DNA of 64,000 nt, taken from positions 496,001 through 560,000 of the forward strand of contig NZ_JABRWJ010000003.1 of NCBI RefSeq assembly GCF_013266755.1, given 5' to 3'. Made by a program: the position numbers and the translations under genes. Position 1 is the stretch's first letter. Each line of letters opens with the position of its first letter. The notes under the pieces were generated by a model. It was not told the DNA's origin and did not search any database. It worked only from the letters and a program-made list of their open reading frames with translations. Source of the DNA: Pseudaquabacterium terrae (lineage in GTDB: Bacteria > Pseudomonadota > Gammaproteobacteria > Burkholderiales > Burkholderiaceae_C). Below, one piece after another: positions 16,265 through 25,497 of the stretch.

Positions 16265-17185
16265 ATGCCACTGCCCACCGCCCCCGCCACCGCCGCGTTC
16301 GAAGGCGGCTGCGCCTTCGCCGACGGCGCCTACGTGCCCCTGTCGGAAGCCAAGATCTCGCTCTTCGACTGGGGCTTCACGCGTTCCGACGCCACCTACG
16401 ATGTCGTGAGCGTCTGGCAAGGCGCCTTCTTCCGCCTCGACGATCACCTCACGCGCTTCTTCGCCAGCCTGGACAAGATGCGCCTGCAGATCCCGCACAC
16501 ACGCGCCGAGTTGCGCGAGATCCTGCATGGCTGCGTCCGCGCCGGTGGCCTGCAGGACGCGTACGTCGCGATGGTCTGCACGCGCGGCGTGCCGCCACGC
16601 GGCGCGCGCGATCCGCGCCTGGCGCAGAACCGCTTCTATGCCTACGCCGTGCCCTTCGTGTGGATCGCCTCGCGCGAGAAGCAGCGCGAGGGCATCGACC
16701 TGCACATCAGCCTGCGCCAGCGCATCGCGCCGGCCTCGGTCGACCCGACCGTCAAGAACTACCACTGGATCGACCTGGTGCAGTCGCTGTTCGACGCCTA
16801 CGACCGCGGCCGCGACACCAGCTGCGTCGTCGATGCCGACGGCCACGTGGCCGAAGGGCCCGGCTTCAATGTCTTCATGGTCAAGGACGGCACCGTGCAC
16901 ACCGCGGCCAGCGGCGTGCTCGAAGGCGTCTCGCGGCGCACGGCGATCGAGCTGTGCGAGCGCCTGGGGCTTCCGCTGCGCATCGCGCCGGTGCCGGTCG
17001 AGGCGATGCGGGCCGCCGACGAGGTCTTCCTCACCTCCACCGGCGGCGGCGTGCTGCCGATCGCGAAGCTCGATGGCGTGCCGCTGCCGCAGTTTCCCGG
17101 GCCGGTGACGAGCCGGCTGATCGATGCCTACTGGGCGATGCACGACGAGGCGGCGTACCGCGATCCGGTGGACTACCGCGCCTGA
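16265..17185 (+). CDS. PLP fold-type IV aminotransferase, resembling (R)-selective amine transaminases
   Basis: The 306-residue protein is a fold-type IV (branched-chain/D-amino acid) aminotransferase with PLP lysine K164 (DPTVKNYHW) and E197 (VAEGPGFN). Several blocks match my memory of the (R)-amine transaminase group typified by Arthrobacter ATA-117 better than BCAT or DAAT: SEAKISLFDWGF, SDATYDVVSVW, FRLDDHL, DPTVKN, GVLEGVSRR and the C-terminal YWAMHDEAAY. It would transfer an amino group between an amine or D-amino acid and a keto acid. The natural substrate cannot be told from sequence. The stop is followed by a CGGT tandem repeat. Confidence 0.85.
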   Translation: MPLPTAPATAAFEGGCAFADGAYVPLSEAKISLFDWGFTRSDATYDVVSVWQGAFFRLDDHLTRFFASLDKMRLQIPHTRAELREILHGCVRAGGLQDAYVAMVCTRGVPPRGARDPRLAQNRFYAYAVPFVWIASREKQREGIDLHISLRQRIAPASVDPTVKNYHWIDLVQSLFDAYDRGRDTSCVVDADGHVAEGPGFNVFMVKDGTVHTAASGVLEGVSRRTAIELCERLGLPLRIAPVPVEAMRAADEVFLTSTGGGVLPIAKLDGVPLPQFPGPVTSRLIDAYWAMHDEAAYRDPVDYRA

Positions 17186-17195
17186 GGCGAGCAGG

Positions 17196-17210
17196 CGGTC
17201 GGTCGGTCGG
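17196..17210. repeat. Short CGGT tandem repeat
   Basis: Three full CGGT units plus CGG, about ten bases after the aminotransferase stop. A simple-sequence tract in non-coding DNA with no visible role. Confidence 0.5.
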
Positions 17211-17317
17211 ACGTCGCCAAGGTGACAGGGTCCGTCGCGCCAGCCCCTATTGCGCGGCGTGACCCGAAGGTGCCGAATGGCCGTCCCGCACCCGTCACAA
17301 CGAACGAGGAGACTGCC

Positions 17318-18652
17318 ATGAGGAAGACGCTGGTTTCGAGCTTCATCGCGCTGGCCTTCAGCGCACTCACCGCCTCGGCCGCCCCGCCGCCGGCCTACTT
17401 CGTCGACGAGGCGAAGCTGCCGTTCGCCGCACTGGCCAACCTGCCGACGGATCGCGCCTGGGGCGTGCACAACGGCGCCGGCTACCGCATCGAGGTGCCG
17501 CAGAACTGGAACGGTACGCTCGTGCTGTGGGCCCACGGTTACCGCGGCACCGGGCTGGAGCTGACCGTCGACAACCATCCGCTGCGCGCCTTCCTGATCG
17601 CCAACGGCTATGCCTGGGCCGCATCGAGCTACAGCAGGAATGCCTACGACCCGTCGCAGGGCGCGAAGGACACGCATGCGCTGACCAAGTTCTTCAACGG
17701 CCGCTTCGGCAAGCCGGTGCGCACCTACATCACCGGCGCGTCGATGGGCGGCCACATCACCGCGGTGGTGGCCGAACAATGGCCGCAGAGCTACGACGGC
17801 GCGATGCCGATCTGCGGCGTGCTCGGCGACTACGAGCTGTTCGACTACTTCCTGGACTTCAACCTCGCTGCCCAGACGCTGTCGGCCCAGGGCGCGCTGT
17901 ACCCCTTCGGCGCCGACTACATGACGGCCGTCGTGCCGGCCACGAAAGCCGCGCTGGGGCCGGCGTTCCCCTTCGCGCTGAATGCCGCGGGGCTCAACTT
18001 CAAGGCGCTGGTGCAGCTGCGCTCGGGCGGCGTGCGGCCGCTGTTCGACCAGGGCTGGCTGTACTGGAACGGCCTGGTACCCGGCGATTTCCTGTTCGGC
18101 CTGGGCGTCGGCGACGGCACGCTGCCGCGCCAGCCCGGCGTCGCGGTGCAGAACACCGATGTGACCTACCAGTTCGACAGCCTGCCGGCGCTGACGCCGG
18201 CCGAGGACGCGTTCAACATCGCCGTGCAGCGGGTGCGGGCCGACCCGCAGGGCCGGCGCAACAACGGCCTGGCCAACGTGACGCCGACCCCCGGCGACCT
18301 GCGCATCCCGATGCTGACGCTGCACACGCTGGGCGACCTGTTCGTGCCCTTCCACATGGAGCAGGAGTACGCGCGCCGCGTCGCGGCCAAGGGCTATGCG
18401 CAGAACCTGGTGCTGCGTGCGACACGTGACATCGGCCACTGCAGCTTCACGCCCAACGAGCTGGTGCAGACCTTCACCGACCTGGTCAAGTGGGTCGAGC
18501 AAGGCAGCAAGCCAGCCGGTGACAACGTGCTCGATCCGGCCGCGGTGGCCCATCCGAACTTCGGCTGCACCTTCACCGACAAGACCGCGCCGCGCATCTG
18601 GGACCAGCCGGGCCTGGCCTTCCTGAAGCCGGCGGCCTGCCCAGCACCGTAA
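17318..18652 (+). CDS. Exported alpha/beta hydrolase
   Basis: The protein has 444 residues with a signal peptide of about 22 (cut near ASA-AP). The nucleophile elbow is GASMGG with Ser142. An acid is likely in HTLGDLFVPF and the histidine in DIGHCSF, giving a full triad. It resembles secreted prolyl-oligopeptidase/tannase-like hydrolases, but I cannot assign a substrate. GAGGAG upstream supports the ATG. The gene stands alone, convergent with the PAS kinase six bases past its stop. Confidence 0.85.
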   Translation: MRKTLVSSFIALAFSALTASAAPPPAYFVDEAKLPFAALANLPTDRAWGVHNGAGYRIEVPQNWNGTLVLWAHGYRGTGLELTVDNHPLRAFLIANGYAWAASSYSRNAYDPSQGAKDTHALTKFFNGRFGKPVRTYITGASMGGHITAVVAEQWPQSYDGAMPICGVLGDYELFDYFLDFNLAAQTLSAQGALYPFGADYMTAVVPATKAALGPAFPFALNAAGLNFKALVQLRSGGVRPLFDQGWLYWNGLVPGDFLFGLGVGDGTLPRQPGVAVQNTDVTYQFDSLPALTPAEDAFNIAVQRVRADPQGRRNNGLANVTPTPGDLRIPMLTLHTLGDLFVPFHMEQEYARRVAAKGYAQNLVLRATRDIGHCSFTPNELVQTFTDLVKWVEQGSKPAGDNVLDPAAVAHPNFGCTFTDKTAPRIWDQPGLAFLKPAACPAP

Positions 18653-18658
18653 CGAGTC

Positions 18659-20269
18659 TCAAGCCGGGGCGGACGGTGCAGGTGCGCTGGCCGCCAGCGG
18701 CAGGCTCAGCAGGAATACGGCGCCGGCGTCCGAGTGCTCGAGCTCCAGGTCGCCGCCGTGCTTGCGCGCCAGCGTGCGCGACACCGACAGACCCAGGCCG
18801 GTGCCGAGGCCTTGCGGCTTGGTGGTGAAGAAGGGTTCGAACAGCCGCGCGCGCACGTCCGGCGCCACGCCCGGCCCGCTGTCGGCCACGCGCAACCAGG
18901 CCCGCGTGGGCTTGCCATCGTCCGGCGTGACGCCGGTGCGCACCAACACGCGCCGCTCGCCGTCGCGCTGCGCCAGCACATGCTGGGCGTTCACCAGCAG
19001 GTTCAGCACGATCTGCGCGATCTGGTCCTCGTCGCCCTGGATCGCCGGCAGCGCGGCATCGAGGTCCAGGCGCAGCTCGATGCTGTGGCTGCGGTAGGTG
19101 TAGGCCAGCAGCTCCGCGGCCGCGCGCGCGACGTCGTTCAGCAGCACCCGGGTCGGCGCCGACGGCCGGCTGCGCGCCATGTTGAGGAAGGTGCGCACGA
19201 TGCGGCCGCAGCGGTCGGCGGCCTCGCGGATCTGCCGCGCGTCCTTCAGCAGATCGGCACGATCGGCGCATTTCTCCTCGAGCAGCGTGGCCCGGCCCAT
19301 CACGATGGCCAGCGGATTGTTCAGCTCGTGCGCCACGCCCGCCAGCAGGCCGCCCATCGCCGTCAGCCGTTCGCTCTGGCGCAGCGCCTCGCGCTGGCGC
19401 TCGATCTCCTGCGCGGCACGCTGGCGCTCCGACACGTCGGTGATCGATGCGGTGTAGAAGACGGTGCCGCCGACATCGGTGCGCCACAACACCATCTCGA
19501 TCGGAAACTCGCTGCCGTCGGCGCGCATCGCGTGCAGCTCGACGCGCTTGCCGAGCAGGTGCGACGGCCCGCCGGCGCGCATGCGCAACAGGCCGGCCTC
19601 GTGCTCGGCGCGCAGCCGCGGCGCGACCAGCGTCTCGCCGATCGAGCGCCCGATCGCCTCGAGCCGCGGCCGCCCGAACATCGCTTCGGCCGCCGGGTTG
19701 AACTCGACGATCCGGCCTTCGGCGTCCGACGAGATCAGCGCCGCCTGCGCGTGATCGACGATCGCCGATTTCAGGGCCTCGGCGAGCCGCAGCTGCTCGT
19801 CGCGCAGCGCGAGCTCCTGCTCGCTCAGGCGCTGGTCGGTGCGGTCGAGCCCGAAGACCACCACCGACTGCACCGGGCCGCCGCCCGGCTGGTAGGGCAC
19901 GAGGATCTGCTCGCGGTAGCGCCGCCCCTGCTTCTCGTAGTTCACCCAGCCGCTCAGATGCACCGATTCGCCGGCGAACAGGCGCTCGAAGATCGGTGCG
20001 AAGCTGCGGTACACGCCCTCGTCGAGCACCTCGGACATGTGGCGGCCGATCACCCGCTCGGCCGGCAGGCCCATGAACTCCAGCGCCCCGTGATTGGCGT
20101 AGGCGTAGCGCCCGTCGCGGCCGATGACGGCAACGCGCGTCGCGATGTGTTCGAGCAGCAGGCGCGTCAGCGCCGGATCGAGCGCCGGCAAGGCCGGCGC
20201 CTGCCGGCCCCAGCCCGCATCGGCCCATCGCAGTTCTCGTTCGTCATCGGTCATCGCTGGCGCAGGCAT
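18659..20269 (-). CDS. PAS-domain sensor histidine kinase (cytoplasmic)
   Basis: The 536-residue protein has two PAS domains (about 35-150 and 165-290), a HisKA domain with the phospho-accepting H314 in GVAHELNNPL, and a HATPase domain with N-box NLLVNAQHVL, G1 DSGPGV and G2 GTGLGLS. No membrane segment or signal peptide is visible, so it senses an intracellular cue. No response regulator is adjacent, so the partner is elsewhere. A second in-frame ATG at codon 6 is an alternative start. Confidence 0.9.
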   Translation of the reverse strand: MPAPAMTDDERELRWADAGWGRQAPALPALDPALTRLLLEHIATRVAVIGRDGRYAYANHGALEFMGLPAERVIGRHMSEVLDEGVYRSFAPIFERLFAGESVHLSGWVNYEKQGRRYREQILVPYQPGGGPVQSVVVFGLDRTDQRLSEQELALRDEQLRLAEALKSAIVDHAQAALISSDAEGRIVEFNPAAEAMFGRPRLEAIGRSIGETLVAPRLRAEHEAGLLRMRAGGPSHLLGKRVELHAMRADGSEFPIEMVLWRTDVGGTVFYTASITDVSERQRAAQEIERQREALRQSERLTAMGGLLAGVAHELNNPLAIVMGRATLLEEKCADRADLLKDARQIREAADRCGRIVRTFLNMARSRPSAPTRVLLNDVARAAAELLAYTYRSHSIELRLDLDAALPAIQGDEDQIAQIVLNLLVNAQHVLAQRDGERRVLVRTGVTPDDGKPTRAWLRVADSGPGVAPDVRARLFEPFFTTKPQGLGTGLGLSVSRTLARKHGGDLELEHSDAGAVFLLSLPLAASAPAPSAPA

Positions 20270-20382
20270 TCACACGGCCTCGAAGCTGGCCGAATCACCC
20301 GCGGCGATCGTACCCGGAAGCCGACGGGCGTCGGTCCGGGTCGATCCAACGATGGCTGACGCTGACTTGACGCGCTAGGTCG

Positions 20383-20748
20383 TCATTCGCCCATCGAGTA
20401 GAAGAACTGCTCGCTGACGATCTTGCCGTCCTCGACGCCGTAGACGCAGATCTCTTCCATGACGCTGCGGCCGCGGTCCTTCATCGTCGTGTCCAGCGTC
20501 ATCGTGACGCTGAAGTAGTCGCCGGCGACCAGCGGGTCGCTGACGGTGATGGCGTGCACGGTCTCGATCGCGCTCATGAACTGGCGGCCCTTCTCGCGGA
20601 TCGCATCCAGGCCCTCGACCACTTCGGCCGGCGCGCCTTCGGGCTCGATGCTCACCGCATCGTCGGCGTAGAGCTCGGTCTGCGCCTGCTCGAACTCGCC
20701 GGCACGGCACAACGCGACCAGGCGGTCGGCAATCTCGGACGTCTGCAT
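20383..20748 (-). CDS. SnoaL/NTF2-like small protein
   Basis: The 121-residue protein has the cone-shaped NTF2-like pattern (helix ADRLVALCRAG, strand ELYADDAVSI, final strand VSEQFFYSMGE). Such proteins are isomerases, hydrolases or ligand binders; no function is evident. ATG at 20748 is preferred over an upstream ATG 16 codons earlier because AAGGGG stands six bases before it. Confidence 0.75.
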   Translation of the reverse strand: MQTSEIADRLVALCRAGEFEQAQTELYADDAVSIEPEGAPAEVVEGLDAIREKGRQFMSAIETVHAITVSDPLVAGDYFSVTMTLDTTMKDRGRSVMEEICVYGVEDGKIVSEQFFYSMGE

Positions 20749-20839
20749 GGGAATCCCCTTCAGGTTGAGCGGCGCAGAAGGACGCCCGCGCCGCATGACG
20801 CAGCACCGTAGGCGCCCTCGATGACGGTGTGACGACGGT

Positions 20840-21430
20840 TCAGTGCAGGCGCCTGCGCGCCGCGAAACCCAGCCCGGCCAGCGCCAGTGCCGTCAGCGCG
20901 AAGCTGCCGGGCTCAGGCAACTGCAGGAAACCACGGATCTCGCCGGCCGGGAAGAGACTGGTGTGGACATTGAAATAGGCCTTGCCCGCCGCAACGCCGG
21001 CCGCGAACGCGGCTTCGGCCGCCGCCGGGTCGCCGCCGTTCGCGCCGAGGAACCCGCCGCTCCAGGTGGCGGGGGCGAGCAGGTCGAACACATGCGAATA
21101 GATGCCCTCCGTGACCCCGGCCGGGAAGCCGGGGAAGGTCGGCGTGGTCGTCGCGACGCCGACGGTGCCGGCGCCGGCCACCGCCGTGCAGCAGTGGATG
21201 TGCGCGACGGTCGTCGGGCTCAACAGGCCGCTGAACTCGGCATGGATCGACATCGTGTGCGCCGCGAGGTCGAGGATCACGATCGCGAAGCCGGTGCCGG
21301 GCGACGCGTTCGGCGGAACCTCCGCCGCACCCGAGAAGAAGGTGTTGTAGGTGACGGGGACCGCCTGTGCCGGAGTGAACGCGATGGCAGCGCACAGTGC
21401 GGCCGCGGCCACGGGAAAAAATCTTCGCAT
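20840..21430 (-). CDS. CHRD-domain PEP-CTERM protein, exported
   Basis: The 196-residue protein has a signal peptide ending near AQAVP, a CHRD domain (AEVPPNASPGTG, then VAHIHCC, then AYFNVHTSLFPAGEIRG) and a PEP-CTERM signal (LPEPGSF, hydrophobic helix, ARRRLH). The start at 21430 is set by GGAGG seven bases upstream; an earlier ATG would put 22 residues before the signal peptide. It is the second PEP-CTERM protein of the window, and its exosortase must be elsewhere. Role unknown; CHRD domains are found in chordin and in many exported bacterial proteins. Confidence 0.87.
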   Translation of the reverse strand: MRRFFPVAAAALCAAIAFTPAQAVPVTYNTFFSGAAEVPPNASPGTGFAIVILDLAAHTMSIHAEFSGLLSPTTVAHIHCCTAVAGAGTVGVATTTPTFPGFPAGVTEGIYSHVFDLLAPATWSGGFLGANGGDPAAAEAAFAAGVAAGKAYFNVHTSLFPAGEIRGFLQLPEPGSFALTALALAGLGFAARRRLH

Positions 21431-21562
21431 GCCGACCTCCTGACGCAGCGGAGTGCTGCGCCGCCGGAGCATGCGCGGCCCGGCTGGGGCCGCCATCCCA
21501 CGAATCGCATGCCGGTGACGGAATGTGAACGGGATGACGCACGTAAACCGCGCTTGGCGCGT

Positions 21563-22696
21563 TCAGCGCTGCTGCAGCGCGGCGGACAGCCGCTGCAAGG
21601 CGATCGCCAGCTCCGGCGCCGGCGGCAGCCCGAAGCCGAGCCGGAACACCCGCCGCGGCTCGCCGAACCAGCGGCCGTCGCCGACCCGCAGGTCGAGCGC
21701 CGGCAGCGCGGCGTGGAAGCGCTCGACCGCCGCGTCGTCGAAGACCGCCGGCTTCAGCCGCACGCAGCACAGCGCGCCGGCGTCGGGCCGCACCCAGTCG
21801 ACGAAGGCCGCGTGGTCGCGCACCCATTGCGCCGTCAGCGCGAGGTTCTCGGCCAGGCGCCTGCGGCGTTCCACGAGGATGCCATCGCGCCGGCGCAGCA
21901 CCTGCAGCGCCACCGCCTCGTCCAGCGGCGAGCACGAGACCACGGTGTTGAACTTCGCCGTCACCAGCTGCTCGCGCAGCGCGGCATCGCGGCTGATGGC
22001 CCAGCCGATGCGCAGGCCGGGCGCGCCGTGGCACTTGGACAGCGAGGCGACGGTGACGACGCGCGGATCCAGGGTGCAGGCGCTCGGCACGATCGGATCG
22101 CTGCCGTAGGTCGCCTCGCGATAGGTCTCGTCGAGCAGCAGCCGGGCCTGCGGCGCATGCGTGTGCATCAGCGCCAGCATCTCGCGCAGCACCGGCAGAG
22201 CGATCGCCACGCCGGACGGGTTCTGCGGCGATGCCAGGCTGACCAGCCGCGTGCGCGGCGACAGCAGCGCGCGAAAGGCGGCGAGATCCGGCTGCCAGCC
22301 GTGGTCGAAGTCCAGCGCCAGCGTGTGCAGCTCGGCGCCGACGGCCTGCAGGGCATTGCGCGCCAGCGGGAACAGCGGCGCGGCGACCACCGCTTCGTCG
22401 CCGGGCGCGCACAGCGTGAAGGCGAGCAGGAACAGCGCGTGCATGCCGCCGACGGTCAGCACCACGTCGTCGGCCGCGACGCCGTGCGCGCGGGCGACCT
22501 GCTCGCGCAGCGCGGCATCACCGGCTGCCGTGGCATAGCCGAGCGGCAGTTGCGCCAGCGCGGCCAAGGCGTCGGGGTCGCTGTCGGCGTCGAACAGCTC
22601 GCCCAAGCGCAGGTCCGGGCCGAGGCTTTCGGCGAGGTCGAAGCGCGGCGCGCGGCCGACGAGCGAAACGATGTCGTTGGGGGGAAAGCGGTTCAT
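21563..22696 (-). CDS. PLP-dependent aminotransferase, class I/II
   Basis: The 377-residue protein is a fold-type I aminotransferase. It has the NPSG motif (SPQNPSGVAI), the DETY aspartate region (LLLDETYRE), and the PLP lysine in SLSKCHGAPGLRIGW. ATG at 22696 with GGAG nearby is the natural start. It is divergent from a MocR-type regulator 98 bases away that is itself aminotransferase-like, so this gene is the probable target of that regulator. The amino donor and acceptor are unknown. Confidence 0.87.
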   Translation of the reverse strand: MNRFPPNDIVSLVGRAPRFDLAESLGPDLRLGELFDADSDPDALAALAQLPLGYATAAGDAALREQVARAHGVAADDVVLTVGGMHALFLLAFTLCAPGDEAVVAAPLFPLARNALQAVGAELHTLALDFDHGWQPDLAAFRALLSPRTRLVSLASPQNPSGVAIALPVLREMLALMHTHAPQARLLLDETYREATYGSDPIVPSACTLDPRVVTVASLSKCHGAPGLRIGWAISRDAALREQLVTAKFNTVVSCSPLDEAVALQVLRRRDGILVERRRRLAENLALTAQWVRDHAAFVDWVRPDAGALCCVRLKPAVFDDAAVERFHAALPALDLRVGDGRWFGEPRRVFRLGFGLPPAPELAIALQRLSAALQQR

Positions 22697-22794
22697 CCGG
22701 TCGGACTCCGTGAACGTGAACGCAGCGATCGTGCGCCGCACGGGCCGGCGATAACAGCCACAATTCAGCGCGATTTCGACCAGATCAGTTCGCC

Positions 22795-24237
22795 ATGCCA
22801 CACGACACCCGTTTTCGCTACGAAGCGCTGGCCGAGCTGATCGCCGCTCTGGTGCGCGACGGCACGCTGGCGCCCGGCGCGCGTGCGCCATCGCTGCGCG
22901 ACGTGGCGCGCCAGCAGCGCACCAGCCTGACCACCGCGCTGCAGGCCTACCGGCTGCTGGAGGACCGCGGCATCCTGCAGGCGCGGCCGCAGTCGGGCTT
23001 CTACATCGCGCAGGCGAGCGCGCTGCCGGCGCCGGCGCCGACCCGGCCGCGGCCGCAGCCGACCGAGGTGGCGCTGTCGGGGCTGATGCTGGCGATGCTC
23101 GAACACGCGTCGAATCCGCGTTATGTGCCGCTGGGCTGCGCGATCCCGAGCCCGGCGCTGCTCGATTCCGGCAAGCTCGACCGCATGCTGGCGCGCGCCG
23201 CACGCCTGAAAGGCGCCGCGCACAACACCTATTCGCCGCCGCGCGGCGAAGCGGCGCTGCGCGTCGAGATCGCGCGCCGCGCGCTGCGCTGGGGCCAGGC
23301 GCTGGCGCCGGACGACATCGTCATCACCTGCGGCGCCACCGAGGCGCTGGCGCTGGCCTTGAGCGCCGTGACGCAGCCCGGCGACACGGTGGCCGTCGAG
23401 TCGCCGACCTACTTCGGTGCGCTGCAGGTGCTGCGCGCGTTGCGGCTGAAGGCACTGGAGCTGCCGACCGATGCACACAGCGGCATCGCGCCCGCGGCGC
23501 TCGACGCGGCGCTGCGCGCGCAGCCGATCGCCGCCTGCGTGCTGGCGTCGTGCTTCAACAATCCCCTGGGCTGCACGATGCCGGAGTCGAACAAGCGCGC
23601 CGTGCTGGCGCTGCTTGCGCAGCACCGCGTGCCGCTGATCGAGGACGACGTCTACGGCGACATCCACTTCGGCGCCGAACGGCCGCGGCCCTTCAGCGCG
23701 CTGGACGACGATGGCCAGACGATCTACTGCGGCTCGTTCTCGAAGACGCTGGCGCCGGGCTACCGCATCGGCTGGGTCGCGAGCCGGCGCCACCTGCCGC
23801 GGCTGCTCGAAGCCAAGTTCGCCGCAACGCTGGCCGCCCCAGTGCTGCCGCAGCTGGCGCTGGCCGAGTTCCTCGCCTCCGGCGGCTACGACCACCACCT
23901 GCGCCGGTTGCGGCGCCTGTTCGCCGACACGCTGCGCCGCATGGCGGAGGGGGTGGCCGAGGCCTTTCCCGCCGGCACCCGGATCTCGCAGCCGGCCGGC
24001 GGCTTCGTGCTGTGGCTCGAGCTGCCGAAGGCGGTGGACACGCGCGTGCTGTTCGCGCAGGCGCTGGAAGAAGGCATCTGCTTCGCGCCGGGCGTCGTCT
24101 TCTCGGCCGCCGGCAAGTACACGCATTGCCTGCGCCTGAGCGGCGGCCACGGCTGGGATGCGCGGCTGCAGCAGGGCCTGCGCCGGCTCGGCGCGCTGGC
24201 CGGCGCCTATGCGGCGAGCAGGCGCACCGCCCAGTAG
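22795..24237 (+). CDS. MocR/PdxR-type transcriptional regulator (GntR HTH plus aminotransferase domain)
   Basis: The protein has 480 residues: an N-terminal GntR winged HTH (about 1-75, with SLRDVARQQRTSLTTALQAY), a short Pro-rich linker, then a fold-type I aminotransferase domain with NPLG, EDDVYGD and the PLP lysine in SFSKTLAPGYRIGW. MocR proteins sense PLP or an amino-acid adduct and control neighbouring genes. The 3' end overlaps the convergent MAPEG gene by 31 bases. Confidence 0.9.
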   Translation: MPHDTRFRYEALAELIAALVRDGTLAPGARAPSLRDVARQQRTSLTTALQAYRLLEDRGILQARPQSGFYIAQASALPAPAPTRPRPQPTEVALSGLMLAMLEHASNPRYVPLGCAIPSPALLDSGKLDRMLARAARLKGAAHNTYSPPRGEAALRVEIARRALRWGQALAPDDIVITCGATEALALALSAVTQPGDTVAVESPTYFGALQVLRALRLKALELPTDAHSGIAPAALDAALRAQPIAACVLASCFNNPLGCTMPESNKRAVLALLAQHRVPLIEDDVYGDIHFGAERPRPFSALDDDGQTIYCGSFSKTLAPGYRIGWVASRRHLPRLLEAKFAATLAAPVLPQLALAEFLASGGYDHHLRRLRRLFADTLRRMAEGVAEAFPAGTRISQPAGGFVLWLELPKAVDTRVLFAQALEEGICFAPGVVFSAAGKYTHCLRLSGGHGWDARLQQGLRRLGALAGAYAASRRTAQ

Positions 24238-24614
24238 ACCGCGATGGCCATCTGCACCGTGAAGGCGAGGAAGCGCAGCGTGACGGCGGTGGCCGACAGC
24301 GAGCTCAGGTGCAGCAGCGACTGCACGACGCGCGCGCCGAGCAGCGCGTAGGCCAGCGGATCGGTCACCGCCGATCGCCCGGCCAGCGCGGCGACCAGCA
24401 TCAAGCCGCCGAAGATCGGCAGCCCTTCGAGGCAGTTCGCGTGCGCGCGCGCCAGCCGCTGCATGAACGGCGACAGGTTCGCGTTGTCAGGCCGGAAGGC
24501 GTTGGCCTTCACCTGCTTCGCCAGCACGAGCTTCGAGCGCAGCGCTTCCATCAGCACCAGCAGCGCGAGGGTCCAGGCGATGAATCCGGTCAGGGCGGTC
24601 AGGGTCGGGGTCAT
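24207..24614 (-). CDS. MAPEG family membrane protein
   Basis: The 135-residue protein has four hydrophobic segments and the MAPEG pattern RAHANCLEGLPIF (the family's R-x-H-x-N-x-x-E core). MAPEG proteins are membrane-associated glutathione or eicosanoid-related enzymes; bacterial members are mostly uncharacterised. Convergent and overlapping with the MocR gene by 31 bases. Confidence 0.85.
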   Translation of the reverse strand: MTPTLTALTGFIAWTLALLVLMEALRSKLVLAKQVKANAFRPDNANLSPFMQRLARAHANCLEGLPIFGGLMLVAALAGRSAVTDPLAYALLGARVVQSLLHLSSLSATAVTLRFLAFTVQMAIAVYWAVRLLAA

Positions 24615-24646
24615 GGAGATTGGGAGGGTCGAAGAATGGGGCGGCG

Positions 24647-25471
24647 TCAGGCCTTCGGCGCGCTGCGCCGCAGGTTCAGCAGGTTAGCGCCGAGGATCAA
24701 GGCCGTGCCCAGCACCGTCAGCGCATCGATGCGCTCGGCATACACCAGCCAGCCGGCCAGCGCGGTCAGGGGCACGCGCAGAAAGTCCATCGGCACGACG
24801 ACGGTGGCCTCGGCATGCCGCATCGCGCGCGTCATGCAGTAGTGCGAGAAGGTGCCGCAGAAGGCGATCACCACCACCCAGCCCCACACCGGCGGCGACG
24901 GCCAGCGCCAGACGGCGAGTGCCGGCAGCAGCCCGAGCAGCGATTGCACGACCAGCATCCAGAAGATGATGCGCACGGCGCTCTCGGTGCGCGTCAGCGA
25001 TTTGGTCAGGGTCACCGACACCGCGAAGCCCAGCGCCGCCGCCAGCGCGATCAACTGGCCGGCGCTGATGGCGCTGGCCGCCGGCCGCACGATCAGGGCC
25101 ACGCCGACCAGGCCCAGCGCAATGGCCAGCGCCTTCCAGGCGTTCATGCGCTCGCCGAGGAAGGCGATGGCCAGCAGCGCGGTCCAGATCGGCATCGTGA
25201 ACTCGATCGCCACCACCTGCGCCAGCGGGATCAGCGTCAGCGCGACGAACCAGCCGTACTGCGCCGCGTAGTGCACCGCGTTGCGCAGCGCGTGTTGCGG
25301 CCAGCGCAGGCTCTTCATCGCCGCCAGGCCGCCGCCGGCGTGCACCAGCGGCCACAGCATCACCAGGCCGATCAGCGAGCGCATCTCCATGATCTGGAAA
25401 ACAGCCAGCTCACGCGTGGCCTCGCGGCCGGCCACGGCGATGATGACCATCAGGGAGAGCCAGCCGGCCAT
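24647..25471 (-). CDS. DMT family (EamA-type) transporter
   Basis: The protein has 274 residues with about ten membrane helices in two EamA-type repeats (first repeat from EMRSLIGLVM, second after ALIVRP). ATG at 25471 is used; a TTG at 25501 would give 284 residues and overlap the stop of the upstream response regulator. No convincing ribosome site favours either. Substrate unknown; the family exports amino acids, nucleotides or drugs. It is downstream of an orphan response regulator on the same strand. Confidence 0.83.
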   Translation of the reverse strand: MAGWLSLMVIIAVAGREATRELAVFQIMEMRSLIGLVMLWPLVHAGGGLAAMKSLRWPQHALRNAVHYAAQYGWFVALTLIPLAQVVAIEFTMPIWTALLAIAFLGERMNAWKALAIALGLVGVALIVRPAASAISAGQLIALAAALGFAVSVTLTKSLTRTESAVRIIFWMLVVQSLLGLLPALAVWRWPSPPVWGWVVVIAFCGTFSHYCMTRAMRHAEATVVVPMDFLRVPLTALAGWLVYAERIDALTVLGTALILGANLLNLRRSAPKA

Positions 25472-25497
25472 CCAGCCGGCAGCGCGGGAAATGGGAC

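Noticed and set aside
17196-17210. CGGT tandem repeat as a possible phase-variation tract
   Set aside because: Only three full copies, in non-coding DNA, not at a promoter spacer that I can identify.
15953-18553. Long open frame on the minus strand (866 codons) opposite OsmC, aminotransferase and hydrolase genes
   Set aside because: It is antisense to three genes with clear motifs and its product is His/Arg/Gln-rich low-complexity sequence, a shadow of GC bias.
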